Below, piece by piece: positions 7,699 to 16,272 of a stretch of DNA of 37,943 bases. The translations under genes and the position numbers were made by a program. The notes below the pieces were generated by a model, which ran no database searches, had not been told where the DNA came from, and worked only from the letters and a program-made list of their open reading frames with translations. Location: positions 1 through 37,943 of the forward strand of contig CAZPAV010000028.1 of NCBI GenBank assembly GCA_964584755.1, written 5' to 3'. The stretch's first letter is position 1; every line of letters begins with the position of its first letter. The stretch is from CAZPAV01 sp964584755. GTDB taxonomy: Bacteria; Actinomycetota; Acidimicrobiia; Spongiisociales; UBA5794.

Positions 7699-8360
7699 GG
7701 GAGCCGCCGCCGCAGGAACGCGGCGGTGTCGGCGGCCACCTGCCGGAGGACGTCGGCGACGGGCCGTCTCTGCCGCGCCGGCAGGCGCAGGGAGTGGTCT
7801 CCGCCGTCGACGACGAGGAGGGTGGCGTCCGGGAGGCGGGCCACGATGGGCGCGAGGAGGTCGGGGGGCCCGAGCCGGTCGCGGCTCCCGGTCACGTAGA
7901 GCTGAGGGACGGTGATGGCGGCGAGGTGGTCGACGGGTCGGGCCGGGGGCCGTCCCCGGGGCAGGAGCGGGTATCCGTAGGCGACGAACGCCGCGGCGGG
8001 CCATCGTTCGTCGCCGAGGAGCCGGCCGGCGATCCGCGAGCCCATGGACTTGCCGGCGAGCACGATCCGGTCGTGGCGGCGGGCGAGCCGGTCGGCGGCG
8101 GCGCGGTGGACGGCGAGGAGCCGCTCCGGCCGGTCGGGGGCGCGCCTCCCCGCCTCCCGGTACCGGTAGTCGAAGGTCATGGTGGGGAAGCCGGCGGCGG
8201 CGAGCGCGTCGCGCAGGGTGACGATCCAGGGGTGGTCCTGTCCGACGCCGGCGCCGGGGGCGAGGAGGATCCCGGTGGCGGCGCCGGTCCCGTCGCCGGG
8301 GGCGAGCCGGGCGGTGACGGTCTCCCCGGGCGCCCAGCGGATCCTCAGCGTGCGGGCCAT
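7674..8360 (-). CDS. Alpha/beta hydrolase, KANL3/Tex30-like
   Basis: The 228 residues show the alpha/beta hydrolase core. An oxyanion loop LLAPGAGVGQDHP lies at 32-44, and the nucleophile elbow GKSMGS gives Ser105. Asp161 (GSRDRLG) and His189 (GGDHSLR) complete the likely triad. The GxSMGS elbow and short cap match the KANL3/Tex30 (dienelactone-hydrolase-like) group, whose bacterial substrates are mostly unknown. The ATG at 8360 has no ribosome-binding site. A TACCGT at 8371-8366, 5 nt away, may be a -10 element for a leaderless message. It diverges from the MMPL gene and overlaps the Nudix gene tail to tail. Confidence 0.87.
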   Translation of the reverse strand: MARTLRIRWAPGETVTARLAPGDGTGAATGILLAPGAGVGQDHPWIVTLRDALAAAGFPTMTFDYRYREAGRRAPDRPERLLAVHRAAADRLARRHDRIVLAGKSMGSRIAGRLLGDERWPAAAFVAYGYPLLPRGRPPARPVDHLAAITVPQLYVTGSRDRLGPPDLLAPIVARLPDATLLVVDGGDHSLRLPARQRRPVADVLRQVAADTAAFLRRRLPQDPGGGT

Positions 8361-8395
8361 GGGGCACGGTAGCCCATCGACCCGATGTGGCAGAT

Positions 8396-8416
8396 GTGCC
8401 GTTTGGCAGGGATGTC
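8396..8416 (+). promoter_or_regulatory. Candidate TetR operator (copy 1) in the MMPL promoter
   Basis: GTGCCGT, three variable bases, then GCAGGGATGTC. The same 21-bp site with two mismatches occurs at 11738-11758 in front of tetR. It holds a small dyad (TGCC, 4 nt, GGCA) and ends 2 bp before a -10-like TAACCT at 8419-8424, so a bound protein would cover the -35/spacer region of the MMPL promoter. Confidence 0.6.
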
Positions 8417-8490
8417 GCTAACCTCCCGGTCCGCTCGACCCGGCACGGGTCGACGTCCCCGTTCACCGGTCCGGATCCACGAGGAGGGTC

Positions 8491-11094
8491 ATGAGACGAT
8501 TCACCGAGGCGCTGGCCCGGGGGGTGGTGCGCCGCCCGGTGGTGGTGGTCGTCGTCGCCCTGGTGCTGACCGGGGTGCTGGCGTTCTTCTCCACCCGACA
8601 GGAGACGGCGCAGGGCGCGGAGGGGTTCGCCCCGAACACCCCCGAGTTCCATGCGCTCCAGACCATCGAGGAGCGGTTCTCGGGGGCGGGCGAGTCGGCC
8701 CTGCAGGTGGTGTTCGACGCCGGTGACGGGGACGTGCTCACCGCGGCGGGCCTCCGTGCCTACCTGGCGGCGACCGACGCCGTCGCGGGGAGCAAGGCGG
8801 CGGCGCTGCTGCGGGGCCGCCCCGGCGGGGACGTCGTCGGCTTCATGACCCCGGTGGTGGCGGGCCTGCGGATGCAGTCCCAGATGACGGGGGTGCCGTT
8901 CGACACGCTGGTGGCGACCGTCACCGACGAGCAGGTGAAGCAGGCCTACACGCAGGCTCTCGCCCAGATGCCGGCCGCCGCCGCCGCCCGGATCGCCGGG
9001 ACCCTGTCGGCCGGCGCCGATCTCGACCGGCCCGCCGCCTCGGCGGGGCTGATGATCGTCTTCGAGAACGTCTCGGACTTGGCGAACCCGCGGGCGGAGC
9101 TCCCCGCGTTCGAGACCGACGCCGCGGCCCGGCTCGCCGCCGTCCGGGCGGACGGGATCGAGATCCTGCCGTTCAGCCAGACGTTGCTGTTCGCCTCGAC
9201 CGACGAGTTCGCCGGCGAGGTGGGGCGGCTCTTCGGCTACGCCTTCCTCATCATCCTCCTCATCCTGGCGTTCGTGTACTGGTCGAAGCCCCGGGGCGGG
9301 TACGGGATCCTCCATTCGCTGCGCCGCGCCGCGACGGACACCGGCCTCACGCTGGTGGTGATCCTCGCCGCCATCTTGTGGATGAACGGCCTCGGCGTCC
9401 TCCTCGGCCCGGAGTACCTGGGATGGATCGGGCATTTCAACCCGATGCTGCAGATCCTGCCGGTGCTGCTCATCGGCCTCGGCGTCGACTACGCCATCCA
9501 TCTGACGTCCCGGTACCGGGAGGAGATCGGCCGGGGCCAGAGCGTCGACGCCGCGGCGGGCGGCGCGGTGGCGGTCATCGGCGTGGCGCTGCTGCTGGCG
9601 ACGGTCACCACCGGCGTCGGGTTCCTCACCAACGTGGTGAACCCGGTGGGGGCGATCCGGGACTTCGGGATCCTCGCCGCGATCGGCATCGGGGTGGCGT
9701 TCCTGCTCATGCTGACCTTCCTCCCGGCGTTCCGGGTGCTGCTCGATCGCCGGGCCGAGCGGGCGGGCCGGCTTCCCCGGGAGGCGCTGGCGGTGCACGG
9801 GGAGCGGCTCCTCCCCAGGTACATGGGTCGGGCCGCGGTGCTCGCCGAGCACGCCCCGGTGGTGACGATCGTGGTGGCGGTGCTCCTCGGGGGCCTCGGC
9901 GCCTACGGCATGACCCGCCTCGACACCACCTTCGACTTCACCGACTTCCTCCCCGCCGACAACCCGTACGTGCGCACCGTCGAGCTGCTCCAGGGAGAGT
10001 TCGGCGGCGGGTTCGAGCGAACCGACGTCGTCGTCGCCGGCGACGTCGCCACCCCGGCGGTCCACAACGCGCTCGTCGCCGCGCTCGACCGGGCCGCCGC
10101 CGTCCCCGACGTCTCCACCTTCGCGGGACGGGCCGTCGCCGACTCCCCCGTCGCGGTGATCGCCCGGCTCGTCACCCCGCCGGCGGCCGGGGGTGATCCC
10201 ACCGTCTACGACGCGGGCTTCGCCGCCGCGGCCGCCGCCGCGGGGCTCCGGCCCGACCTGACGGTGTCCGCGGACACCGACGTCGCCGCCCTGTACCGGG
10301 CCGCGGCCGCCGCGGCCCCCGACGCCATGGCGCGTGTCCTCGCCACGGACAGCGGGCGCTTCGACCTGGAGCTCGTGGACCTCACCACCACCGCCGGCGA
10401 CGCCGCGGCGCTCACCCTCGCCGACGACCTCGCCGCGGCGTTCCAACCGGTCCGGCAGGCCGGCGCCTCCGCGGTCCCCACCTCGCAGGCGATCGTGGGC
10501 CGGAAGGTGGTCACCTCGCTGCAACGCTCCCAGGTCTGGTCGCTGGCGATCACCCTCCTGGCGGCGACGCTCATCCTCATCGTCGCCTTCGCCGTGGAGG
10601 TGCGCCGCCCGTTCCTCGGGGTCGTCGCCATGGCCCCGGTGGTGCTGGTGGTGCTGTGGGTGTTCGGCATCATGGCGGCACGGGGGATCTCCTTCAACGT
10701 GGTCACCGCGATGATCGCCAACCTCGCCATCGGGATCGGGGTTCCGTACTCCATCCACATCACGTTGCGGTACCTGGAGGACCGCCGCGTCCACGACTCC
10801 CCCGACGCCGCCATCCGGGAGACGACGACGCACACCGGTGGGGCCCTGGCCGGCTCGGCGTTCACCACCGCGGCCGGGTTCGGGGTGCTCGTCACCTCCA
10901 CCCTCGAGCCGTTCCGCCAGTTCGGCGAGGTGACCTTCTGGGCGATCCTCATGGCGCTCGTGGCCGCCATCCTGGTGATGCCGTCGCTGCTGGTGCTGTG
11001 GGACCGCTGGCATCGCCGCCGCGGCGAGACGCTCGTCGACGAGGCGGCGTACCACCGGGCCTTCGACGAGCCGGCGCTCACTCCGGAGGGGTGA
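8491..11094 (+). CDS. RND/MMPL-family exporter
   Basis: An 867-residue inner-membrane transporter with the RND duplication. TM1 (17-36) is followed by a large extracytoplasmic loop and TM2-TM6 (about 247-415). TM7 (about 451) is followed by a second loop and TM8-TM12 (680-850). Such COG1033/MMPL proteins export lipids or hydrophobic compounds using the proton gradient. The TM4 proton-relay motif is intact (GVDYAIH, Asp333), but the equivalent TM10 motif reads GVPYSIH with Pro752 where Asp is usual. The ATG at 8491 is preceded by GAGGAGG. It converges on a tetR gene (17-bp overlap) that shares its operator-like site. The substrate is unknown. Confidence 0.93.
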   Translation: MRRFTEALARGVVRRPVVVVVVALVLTGVLAFFSTRQETAQGAEGFAPNTPEFHALQTIEERFSGAGESALQVVFDAGDGDVLTAAGLRAYLAATDAVAGSKAAALLRGRPGGDVVGFMTPVVAGLRMQSQMTGVPFDTLVATVTDEQVKQAYTQALAQMPAAAAARIAGTLSAGADLDRPAASAGLMIVFENVSDLANPRAELPAFETDAAARLAAVRADGIEILPFSQTLLFASTDEFAGEVGRLFGYAFLIILLILAFVYWSKPRGGYGILHSLRRAATDTGLTLVVILAAILWMNGLGVLLGPEYLGWIGHFNPMLQILPVLLIGLGVDYAIHLTSRYREEIGRGQSVDAAAGGAVAVIGVALLLATVTTGVGFLTNVVNPVGAIRDFGILAAIGIGVAFLLMLTFLPAFRVLLDRRAERAGRLPREALAVHGERLLPRYMGRAAVLAEHAPVVTIVVAVLLGGLGAYGMTRLDTTFDFTDFLPADNPYVRTVELLQGEFGGGFERTDVVVAGDVATPAVHNALVAALDRAAAVPDVSTFAGRAVADSPVAVIARLVTPPAAGGDPTVYDAGFAAAAAAAGLRPDLTVSADTDVAALYRAAAAAAPDAMARVLATDSGRFDLELVDLTTTAGDAAALTLADDLAAAFQPVRQAGASAVPTSQAIVGRKVVTSLQRSQVWSLAITLLAATLILIVAFAVEVRRPFLGVVAMAPVVLVVLWVFGIMAARGISFNVVTAMIANLAIGIGVPYSIHITLRYLEDRRVHDSPDAAIRETTTHTGGALAGSAFTTAAGFGVLVTSTLEPFRQFGEVTFWAILMALVAAILVMPSLLVLWDRWHRRRGETLVDEAAYHRAFDEPALTPEG

Positions 11095-11710
11095 CGGTCT
11101 CCGGTCGGGCGAGCAGGTCGAGGGCCTCGAGGAGGAGCTCCTGCAGGGGGCGTTCCCCGCGGGCGGCCACCCAGTTGGCGAGCGCGGCGTGGACCGCGGC
11201 GGCGGCGACGCCGGCGAACAGGTAGGGGCGCAGGTCCGTCGTCGGGTCGACGCCGAGCCGCCGGCCGAGGGCGCCGGCGAGGGTCTCGACGAGGGTGGGG
11301 ACGATCACCTGGCCCTGGTACTCGGCGACCGCCGGGGAGGAGGTCGCCAGCCGGGCGACGAAGAAGTGCCGGTCGCGCCGGGCCTCGAAGTGGTCCGCCA
11401 TGGCGAGCAGGGCGCCGCGCATCGCCTCCAGCGGCGCCTCTGCGGGCGGGCGGGACTCGATGAGCGCCACGGCGAGCGCCAGGTCGTCCCGCCACGAGCC
11501 GAAGAGCACGTCCTCCTTGGAGGTGAAGTACCGGTAGAAGGTCCGTTCGGAGACGTCGACGGCCTCGGTGATGTCGACGACGGAGGTGCCTTCGAAGCCT
11601 CGTTCGGCGAAGAGCCGCCGGGCGGCGTCCTCGATGGCCCGGCGGGTGGCGGCCTTCTTCCGCTCCCTCCTGCCGGCGGGTGGCCCGGCCGGTCCTGTCG
11701 CTGCTGTCAC
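11078..11710 (-). CDS. TetR-family regulator, probable repressor of the adjacent MMPL exporter
   Basis: The 210-residue product has a standard TetR N-terminal helix-turn-helix at about 22-68 (AIEDAARRLFAERGFEGTSV, then VDVSERTFYRYFTSKEDVL). An all-helical ligand and dimerisation domain follows, resembling the TetR_C tails of efflux regulators. The GTG start at 11710 has GAGGAG 8 nt upstream. The gene overlaps the MMPL gene tail to tail by 17 bp. An almost identical 21-bp site is found in its own promoter (11738-11758) and in the MMPL promoter (8396-8416). I infer that it represses both and is released by a substrate of the exporter. Confidence 0.93.
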   Translation of the reverse strand: MTAATGPAGPPAGRRERKKAATRRAIEDAARRLFAERGFEGTSVVDITEAVDVSERTFYRYFTSKEDVLFGSWRDDLALAVALIESRPPAEAPLEAMRGALLAMADHFEARRDRHFFVARLATSSPAVAEYQGQVIVPTLVETLAGALGRRLGVDPTTDLRPYLFAGVAAAAVHAALANWVAARGERPLQELLLEALDLLARPETVTPPE

Positions 11711-11737
11711 CGACGTCGCTCCTCGAAACCGTCAGCC

Positions 11738-11758
11738 GTGCCGTGTTGCAGGGATGTC
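11738..11758. promoter_or_regulatory. Candidate TetR operator (copy 2) in the tetR promoter
   Basis: It matches the site at 8396-8416 at 19 of 21 positions. On the minus strand it lies just downstream of a -10-like TAGGCT (11767-11762), over the expected transcription start of tetR, as expected for autorepression. Confidence 0.6.
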
Positions 11759-11830
11759 ACGAGCCTACCAGCACGGCCCCTCGCCGCCCGGAGGGCGGCT
11801 CGGGCCGGGCCCGAGGCAACCGGTCCGCCG

Positions 11831-11852
11831 ACTGAGTGAGTGCTCACTCAGT
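11831..11852. promoter_or_regulatory. TetR-type operator palindrome over the promoter of the second tetR gene
   Basis: Arms ACTGAGTGAG and CTCACTCAGT are exact reverse complements around a 2-bp centre (TG). TGAGTG...CACTCA is a classic shape for a TetR-family operator. It ends where the -10-like TATGCT (11853-11858) begins, so a bound repressor would block RNA polymerase. The ATG at 11866 follows the -10 by 7 nt, suggesting a leaderless transcript. It probably governs tetR and the two ABC genes behind it. Confidence 0.8.
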
Positions 11853-11865
11853 TATGCTGGCCCGC

Positions 11866-12486
11866 ATGGAGACGCCCTCCGCCGATCGACGCGCCGCCCC
11901 ACTCCCCCCCGAGGATCGGCGGCGCGAGATCGTCGCCGCGGTCATCCCCCTGTTGCTGAGGCGGGGCGCGGCCGTGACGAGCCGCGAGATGGCGGCGGCG
12001 GCCGGGGTCGCCGAGGGGACGATCTTCCGGGTGTTCCCCGACAAGGTCTCCGTCATCGTCGAGGCGATCCGGGTCTCCATGGATCCGGCGCCGGCGCAGG
12101 CGGCGCTCGCCCGCATCCCCGACGGCGCGCCGCTCGAGGCTCGGCTCCACGAGGCGGTGCGGGTGCTGCTCACCTGGAGCGGGCCGGTCGCCGCGCTCGT
12201 CGGGGTCCTCCGCACCGTCGGTCCCCCGGCCTCTCCTCGCCCCCCGGCCGGACCGCGTGTGGTCGCCGAGGCGACGGCGGCGATCCGCGGCGCCCTCGTC
12301 GACCTGCTCGAACCGCACCGGGACCGCCTCCGCATCGCACCGGCCCAGGCGGCGAGCGTCCTCCACGGCCTCGTCTTCGCCGCCGTCCACCCCGCCGGCA
12401 CCATCGGCGAGGGGCTCGACGCCGCGGCCATCGTCGACGTGCTCCTCCACGGCGTCGTCGCCGCGCCGGGCGACGATCGATGCTGA
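11866..12486 (+). CDS. TetR-family regulator of the ABC exporter operon
   Basis: A 206-residue protein from the ATG at 11866. The helix-turn-helix is visible at about residues 14-62 (EIVAAVIPLLLRRGAAVTSR, then AAAAGVAEGTIFRVFPDKVSV), a variant with F-R-V-F in place of the usual F-Y-x-Y-F. The C-terminal region is helical with an Ala/Leu-rich dimerisation part. An in-frame start at 11836 lies inside the operator palindrome and is unlikely. The end overlaps the first ABC exporter gene by 7 bp. The self-located operator and shared transcript imply autoregulated, ligand-released repression of that exporter. Confidence 0.9.
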   Translation: METPSADRRAAPLPPEDRRREIVAAVIPLLLRRGAAVTSREMAAAAGVAEGTIFRVFPDKVSVIVEAIRVSMDPAPAQAALARIPDGAPLEARLHEAVRVLLTWSGPVAALVGVLRTVGPPASPRPPAGPRVVAEATAAIRGALVDLLEPHRDRLRIAPAQAASVLHGLVFAAVHPAGTIGEGLDAAAIVDVLLHGVVAAPGDDRC

Positions 12487-14213
12487 TCCGGCTCCTGCGC
12501 CGCCACCTCCACCCGTATCGCCGGGAGATCCTCGTCGTCGTCGTGCTCCAGCTCGTGGCGACGATCGCCGCCCTGTACCTCCCCACCCTCAACGCCGACC
12601 TCATCGACAACGGCGTCGTGCGGGGAGACACCGGCTACATCCTGCGCACCGGGGCGTGGATGCTCGGCATCTCCACGCTGCAGGCCCTCGGTCAGATCCT
12701 CGCCGTCTACGTCGGGGCCCGGGTGGCGATGGCCTTCGGTCGGGACGTGCGCGCCGCGGTCTTCCGCCGGGTGATCGAGTTCTCCGCTCGGGAGGTCGCC
12801 CGTTTCGGCGCCCCCACGCTGCTCAACCGCAACACGAACGACGTCCAGCAGGTCCAGATGCTCGTCCTGATGACGTTCACGATGCTCATCGCCGCCCCGA
12901 TCATGATGGTCGGCGGCGTCGTCATGGCCCTCCGCGAGGACCTGGGGCTCTCCTGGCTCGTCGCCGCCATCGTCCCGCTCCTCGCCGTCGTCATCTGGTT
13001 CATCACCTCCCACATGGTGCCCGGGTTCCGCCGCATGCAACGCCGGCTCGACACCGTCAACAAGGTCCTCCGGGAGCAGATCACCGGGATCCGGGTCGTG
13101 CGCGCCTTCGTGCGGGAGCCCTACGAGACCGAGCGCTTCGCCGCGGCGAACACCGCCCTGACCGACGTGGCGATCGAGGTGGGACGGTGGATGGCGGCCA
13201 TCTTCCCCGCCGTCATGCTCGTCATGAACCTCTCGAGCGTCGCCGTCATGTGGTTCGGCGGCCTTCGCATCGACGCGGGGGCGATGCAGATCGGGTCGCT
13301 CACCGCCTTCCTCTCCTACCTCATCCAGATCCTCATGGCGGTGATGATGGCCACCTTCATGCTCATGCTCCTCCCCCGGGCCTCCGTGTCCGCCGACCGG
13401 ATCGGCGAGGTCCTCGCCACGGAACCCTCGGTGCTCCCCCCCGCCGCGGGCGTCGTGGACCTCCCCGGTCACGGCACCGTCGAGTTCGACCACGTGGGTT
13501 TCCGGTACGCCGGGGCGGAGCATCCGGTGCTGCGCGACATCTCCTTCGCGGCCCGGCCCGGCGAGACGACGGCCGTGATCGGCTCGACCGGGGCCGGCAA
13601 GTCGACGCTCGTCCACCTCGTCCCCCGGCTCCTCGACGTCACCGCGGGACGGGTCCTCGTCGACGGGGCCGACGTGCGCCGGATCGACCCGGAGGTGCTC
13701 TGGAGCAGGATCGGGATCGTTCCCCAGCGGGTCTACCTGTTCTCCGGGACGGTCGCCTCCAACCTGCGGTACGGCAAGCCCGACGCCACCGAGGCGGAGA
13801 TGTGGGACGCGCTGGAGATCGCCCAGGCTCGGGAGTTCGTCGCCGCGATGCCCGACGGTCTCGACGCCCACGTCGCCCAGGGGGGCACGAACCTCTCGGG
13901 CGGTCAGCGACAGCGGCTCGCCATCGCCCGCGCCGTCATCCGGCGTCCGGAGATCTACCTCTTCGACGACGCCTTCTCCGCCCTCGACGTCGCCACCGAC
14001 GCCCGCCTGCGGCACGCCCTCGCCGCGGTCGTCGCCGACTCGACCGTCGTGATCGTCGCCCAGCGGGTGGCGACGATCATGGAGGCCGACCGGATCGTCG
14101 TCCTCGACGGCGGAACGATCGTGGGCACCGGCACCCACGACGAGCTGCTCGCCTCCTGCCCCACCTACCGGGAGATCGTCGCGTCGCAGGTCACGGTGGG
14201 GGACGTCTCATGA
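12480..14213 (+). CDS. Heterodimeric ABC exporter, subunit with degenerate ATP site
   Basis: A 577-residue half-transporter: six membrane helices (about 15-310), then an ATPase domain. Walker A is GSTGAGKST (Lys374) and the signature LSGGQ is at 472-476. Walker B ends FDD, with Asp497 where the catalytic Glu is normal. The switch residue is Gln528 (VAQRVATI) instead of His. Both changes are those of the degenerate site in heterodimeric exporters such as TM287/288 and BmrCD. This subunit therefore supplies its good signature motif to the partner's active site. It overlaps tetR by 7 bp and the partner gene by 4 bp (ATGA). Drug or lipid export is likely; the substrate is unknown. Confidence 0.95.
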   Translation: MLIRLLRRHLHPYRREILVVVVLQLVATIAALYLPTLNADLIDNGVVRGDTGYILRTGAWMLGISTLQALGQILAVYVGARVAMAFGRDVRAAVFRRVIEFSAREVARFGAPTLLNRNTNDVQQVQMLVLMTFTMLIAAPIMMVGGVVMALREDLGLSWLVAAIVPLLAVVIWFITSHMVPGFRRMQRRLDTVNKVLREQITGIRVVRAFVREPYETERFAAANTALTDVAIEVGRWMAAIFPAVMLVMNLSSVAVMWFGGLRIDAGAMQIGSLTAFLSYLIQILMAVMMATFMLMLLPRASVSADRIGEVLATEPSVLPPAAGVVDLPGHGTVEFDHVGFRYAGAEHPVLRDISFAARPGETTAVIGSTGAGKSTLVHLVPRLLDVTAGRVLVDGADVRRIDPEVLWSRIGIVPQRVYLFSGTVASNLRYGKPDATEAEMWDALEIAQAREFVAAMPDGLDAHVAQGGTNLSGGQRQRLAIARAVIRRPEIYLFDDAFSALDVATDARLRHALAAVVADSTVVIVAQRVATIMEADRIVVLDGGTIVGTGTHDELLASCPTYREIVASQVTVGDVS

Positions 14214-16234
14214 CGCGGCCGCCGCCGCTGCAGCGGACGGAGCGGATCCACGTCCAGGGCGGCCCGGGTCGCGGCGGCCCCTTCGGCGGCGGGCTCATCG
14301 GGCAGAAGCCGATGGAGTTCTGGCCGTCGGCGCGGCGTCTCGCCGGACGGCTCCGGCCGGAGTGGGTGCGGGTCGTCGGGGTGGTGGTCGCCGGCGTCGC
14401 CGGCGTCGCCCTCACCACGCTCGGCCCGAAGGTGCTCGGCCGGGCCACCGACATCATCTTCTCCGGGGTGCTGGGCAGGCTCCTCCCCGCCGGCATGACG
14501 AAGGCCGAGGCCATCGCCATGCTCCAGGCCCGGGGGCAGGGGAAGATCGCCGCGATGCTCGGCGGCGTCGACGTCGTCCCCGGCCGCGGGATCGACTTCG
14601 ACGCGCTGCGCCGGGTCGTGCTCGTCGTCCTCGCGCTGTACCTCGGCGCCGCCGTGCTGCGCTTCGTCCAGGGGTACGTCCTCAACGATGCCGTCCAGCA
14701 CACGATCCGGCGGATGCGCGCCGACGTCGAGGACAAGATCAACGGGCTGCCCCTCCGGTACTTCGACCGGGTGCCGCGGGGGGAGCTCCTCAGTCGGGTC
14801 ACCAACGACCTCGACAACGTGTCGCAGAGCCTGCAGCAGACGATGAGCATGCTGCTGACGTCGCTGCTGACCGTCGTGTTCGTGCTGGCGATGATGCTCT
14901 CCATCTCGCCGGTGCTCGCCCTCGTCGCCTTCGTCACGGTGCCGGCGACGATCCTCGTGGCCGGGGTGGTGATGCGCCGCTCCCAGGACGAGTTCATCGC
15001 CCAGTGGCGGCGGACCGGCGTCCTCAACGCCCAGGTGGAGGAGGCCTTCACCGGGCATGCCCTCGTCAAGGTGTTCGGTCGCCGGCGCGAGACGCAGGAG
15101 ACGTTCGAGGAGGAGAACGAGAAGCTGTTCGCCGCGAGCTTCCGCGCCCAGTTCCTCTCCGGGCTCATCATGCCGGTGGCCGCCCTCATCGGGAACCTCG
15201 GGTACGTGATCATCGCCGTGGTGGGCGGCCTGCGGGTGGCGAGCGGCACGATGCGTCTCGGGGACGTGCAGGCCTTCATCCAGTACTCCCGCCAGTTCAC
15301 CCGACCGGTCTCCCAGATCGCCTCCATGATCAACCGGTTCCAGTCGGGCATCGCCTCGGCGGAGCGGGTCTTCGAGCTGCTCGACGCCGTGGAGGAGCCG
15401 CCCGACGTCGCGCCGGCCGCGGCCCCGGAGACGCGCCACGGACGGGTGGCGTTCGAGGAGGTGTCGTTCCGCTACGAGCCCGACCGGCCCCTCATCGACC
15501 GTGTGTCGTTTCACGTCGATCCGGGGGAGACGGTGGCGATCGTCGGCCCCACCGGCGCGGGCAAGACGACGCTCGTGAATCTCGTCATGCGGTTCTACGA
15601 CGTCGACGCGGGACGGATCACCCTCGACGGGACCGACATCGCGACGATGCGCCGCGCCGACGTGCGTGCGGCGACCGGCATGGTGCTGCAGGACACCTGG
15701 CTGTTCGAGGGCACGATCCGGGACAACATCGCCTACGGCCGCCTCGACGCCACCGACGAGGAGATCCGCGCCGCCGCCCGGGCGACGTTCGTCGACCGTT
15801 TCGTCGGCAACCTCCCCGACGGCTACGACACGGTCGTCGACGACGAAGGGGGCGTGATCAGCGCCGGCGAGAAGCAACTGATCACGATCGCCCGGGCCTT
15901 CGTCGCCGATCCGGCGTTGCTCATCCTCGACGAGGCGACGAGCTCGGTCGACACGCGCACGGAGGTGCTCGTGCAGCAGGCCATGTCGGCCCTGCGGGCC
16001 GACCGCACGAGCTTCGTGATCGCCCACCGTCTCTCCACCATCCGCGGCGCCGACCTGATCCTCGTCATGGAGGAGGGCCGGATCGTCGAACAGGGCAGTC
16101 ACGACGAGTTGATGGCCCGGGGCGGCGCGTACGCCGCGCTGTACGAGGCGCAGTTCGGCGCACCCGACCGGCCACCCGACGGGCTGCTCCCCGTTCGCGA
16201 GCCGGCGTCGCCGGATCCGCCGCCGCCGCGGTAG
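14210..16234 (+). CDS. Heterodimeric ABC exporter, subunit with catalytic ATP site
   Basis: A 674-residue half-transporter. It begins with a Pro/Gly-rich cytoplasmic extension (1-35). Six membrane helices follow, with an insertion of about 60 residues (roughly 85-145) between the first two. The ATPase domain has Walker A GPTGAGKTT (Lys452), Walker B LDE (Asp574, Glu575) and switch His606 in IAHRLSTI, all canonical. Its signature reads ISAGEKQ (550-556) rather than LSGGQ. With the partner's changes, this gives one working and one degenerate ATP site, the pattern of the BmrCD/TM287-288 class. The start overlaps the partner's stop (ATGA). The C-terminus is Pro-rich. Confidence 0.95.
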   Translation: MTRPPPLQRTERIHVQGGPGRGGPFGGGLIGQKPMEFWPSARRLAGRLRPEWVRVVGVVVAGVAGVALTTLGPKVLGRATDIIFSGVLGRLLPAGMTKAEAIAMLQARGQGKIAAMLGGVDVVPGRGIDFDALRRVVLVVLALYLGAAVLRFVQGYVLNDAVQHTIRRMRADVEDKINGLPLRYFDRVPRGELLSRVTNDLDNVSQSLQQTMSMLLTSLLTVVFVLAMMLSISPVLALVAFVTVPATILVAGVVMRRSQDEFIAQWRRTGVLNAQVEEAFTGHALVKVFGRRRETQETFEEENEKLFAASFRAQFLSGLIMPVAALIGNLGYVIIAVVGGLRVASGTMRLGDVQAFIQYSRQFTRPVSQIASMINRFQSGIASAERVFELLDAVEEPPDVAPAAAPETRHGRVAFEEVSFRYEPDRPLIDRVSFHVDPGETVAIVGPTGAGKTTLVNLVMRFYDVDAGRITLDGTDIATMRRADVRAATGMVLQDTWLFEGTIRDNIAYGRLDATDEEIRAAARATFVDRFVGNLPDGYDTVVDDEGGVISAGEKQLITIARAFVADPALLILDEATSSVDTRTEVLVQQAMSALRADRTSFVIAHRLSTIRGADLILVMEEGRIVEQGSHDELMARGGAYAALYEAQFGAPDRPPDGLLPVREPASPDPPPPR

Positions 16235-16272
16235 CGTCGTCGGGCGCGATCGTCGCGGCGAGGAGGTGAACG

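Noticed and set aside
6547..11055. 1502-codon minus-strand frame opposite ppk1, the Nudix gene and MMPL
   Set aside because: Extreme Arg/Gly/His composition and no recognisable domain; the opposite strand holds clear genes.
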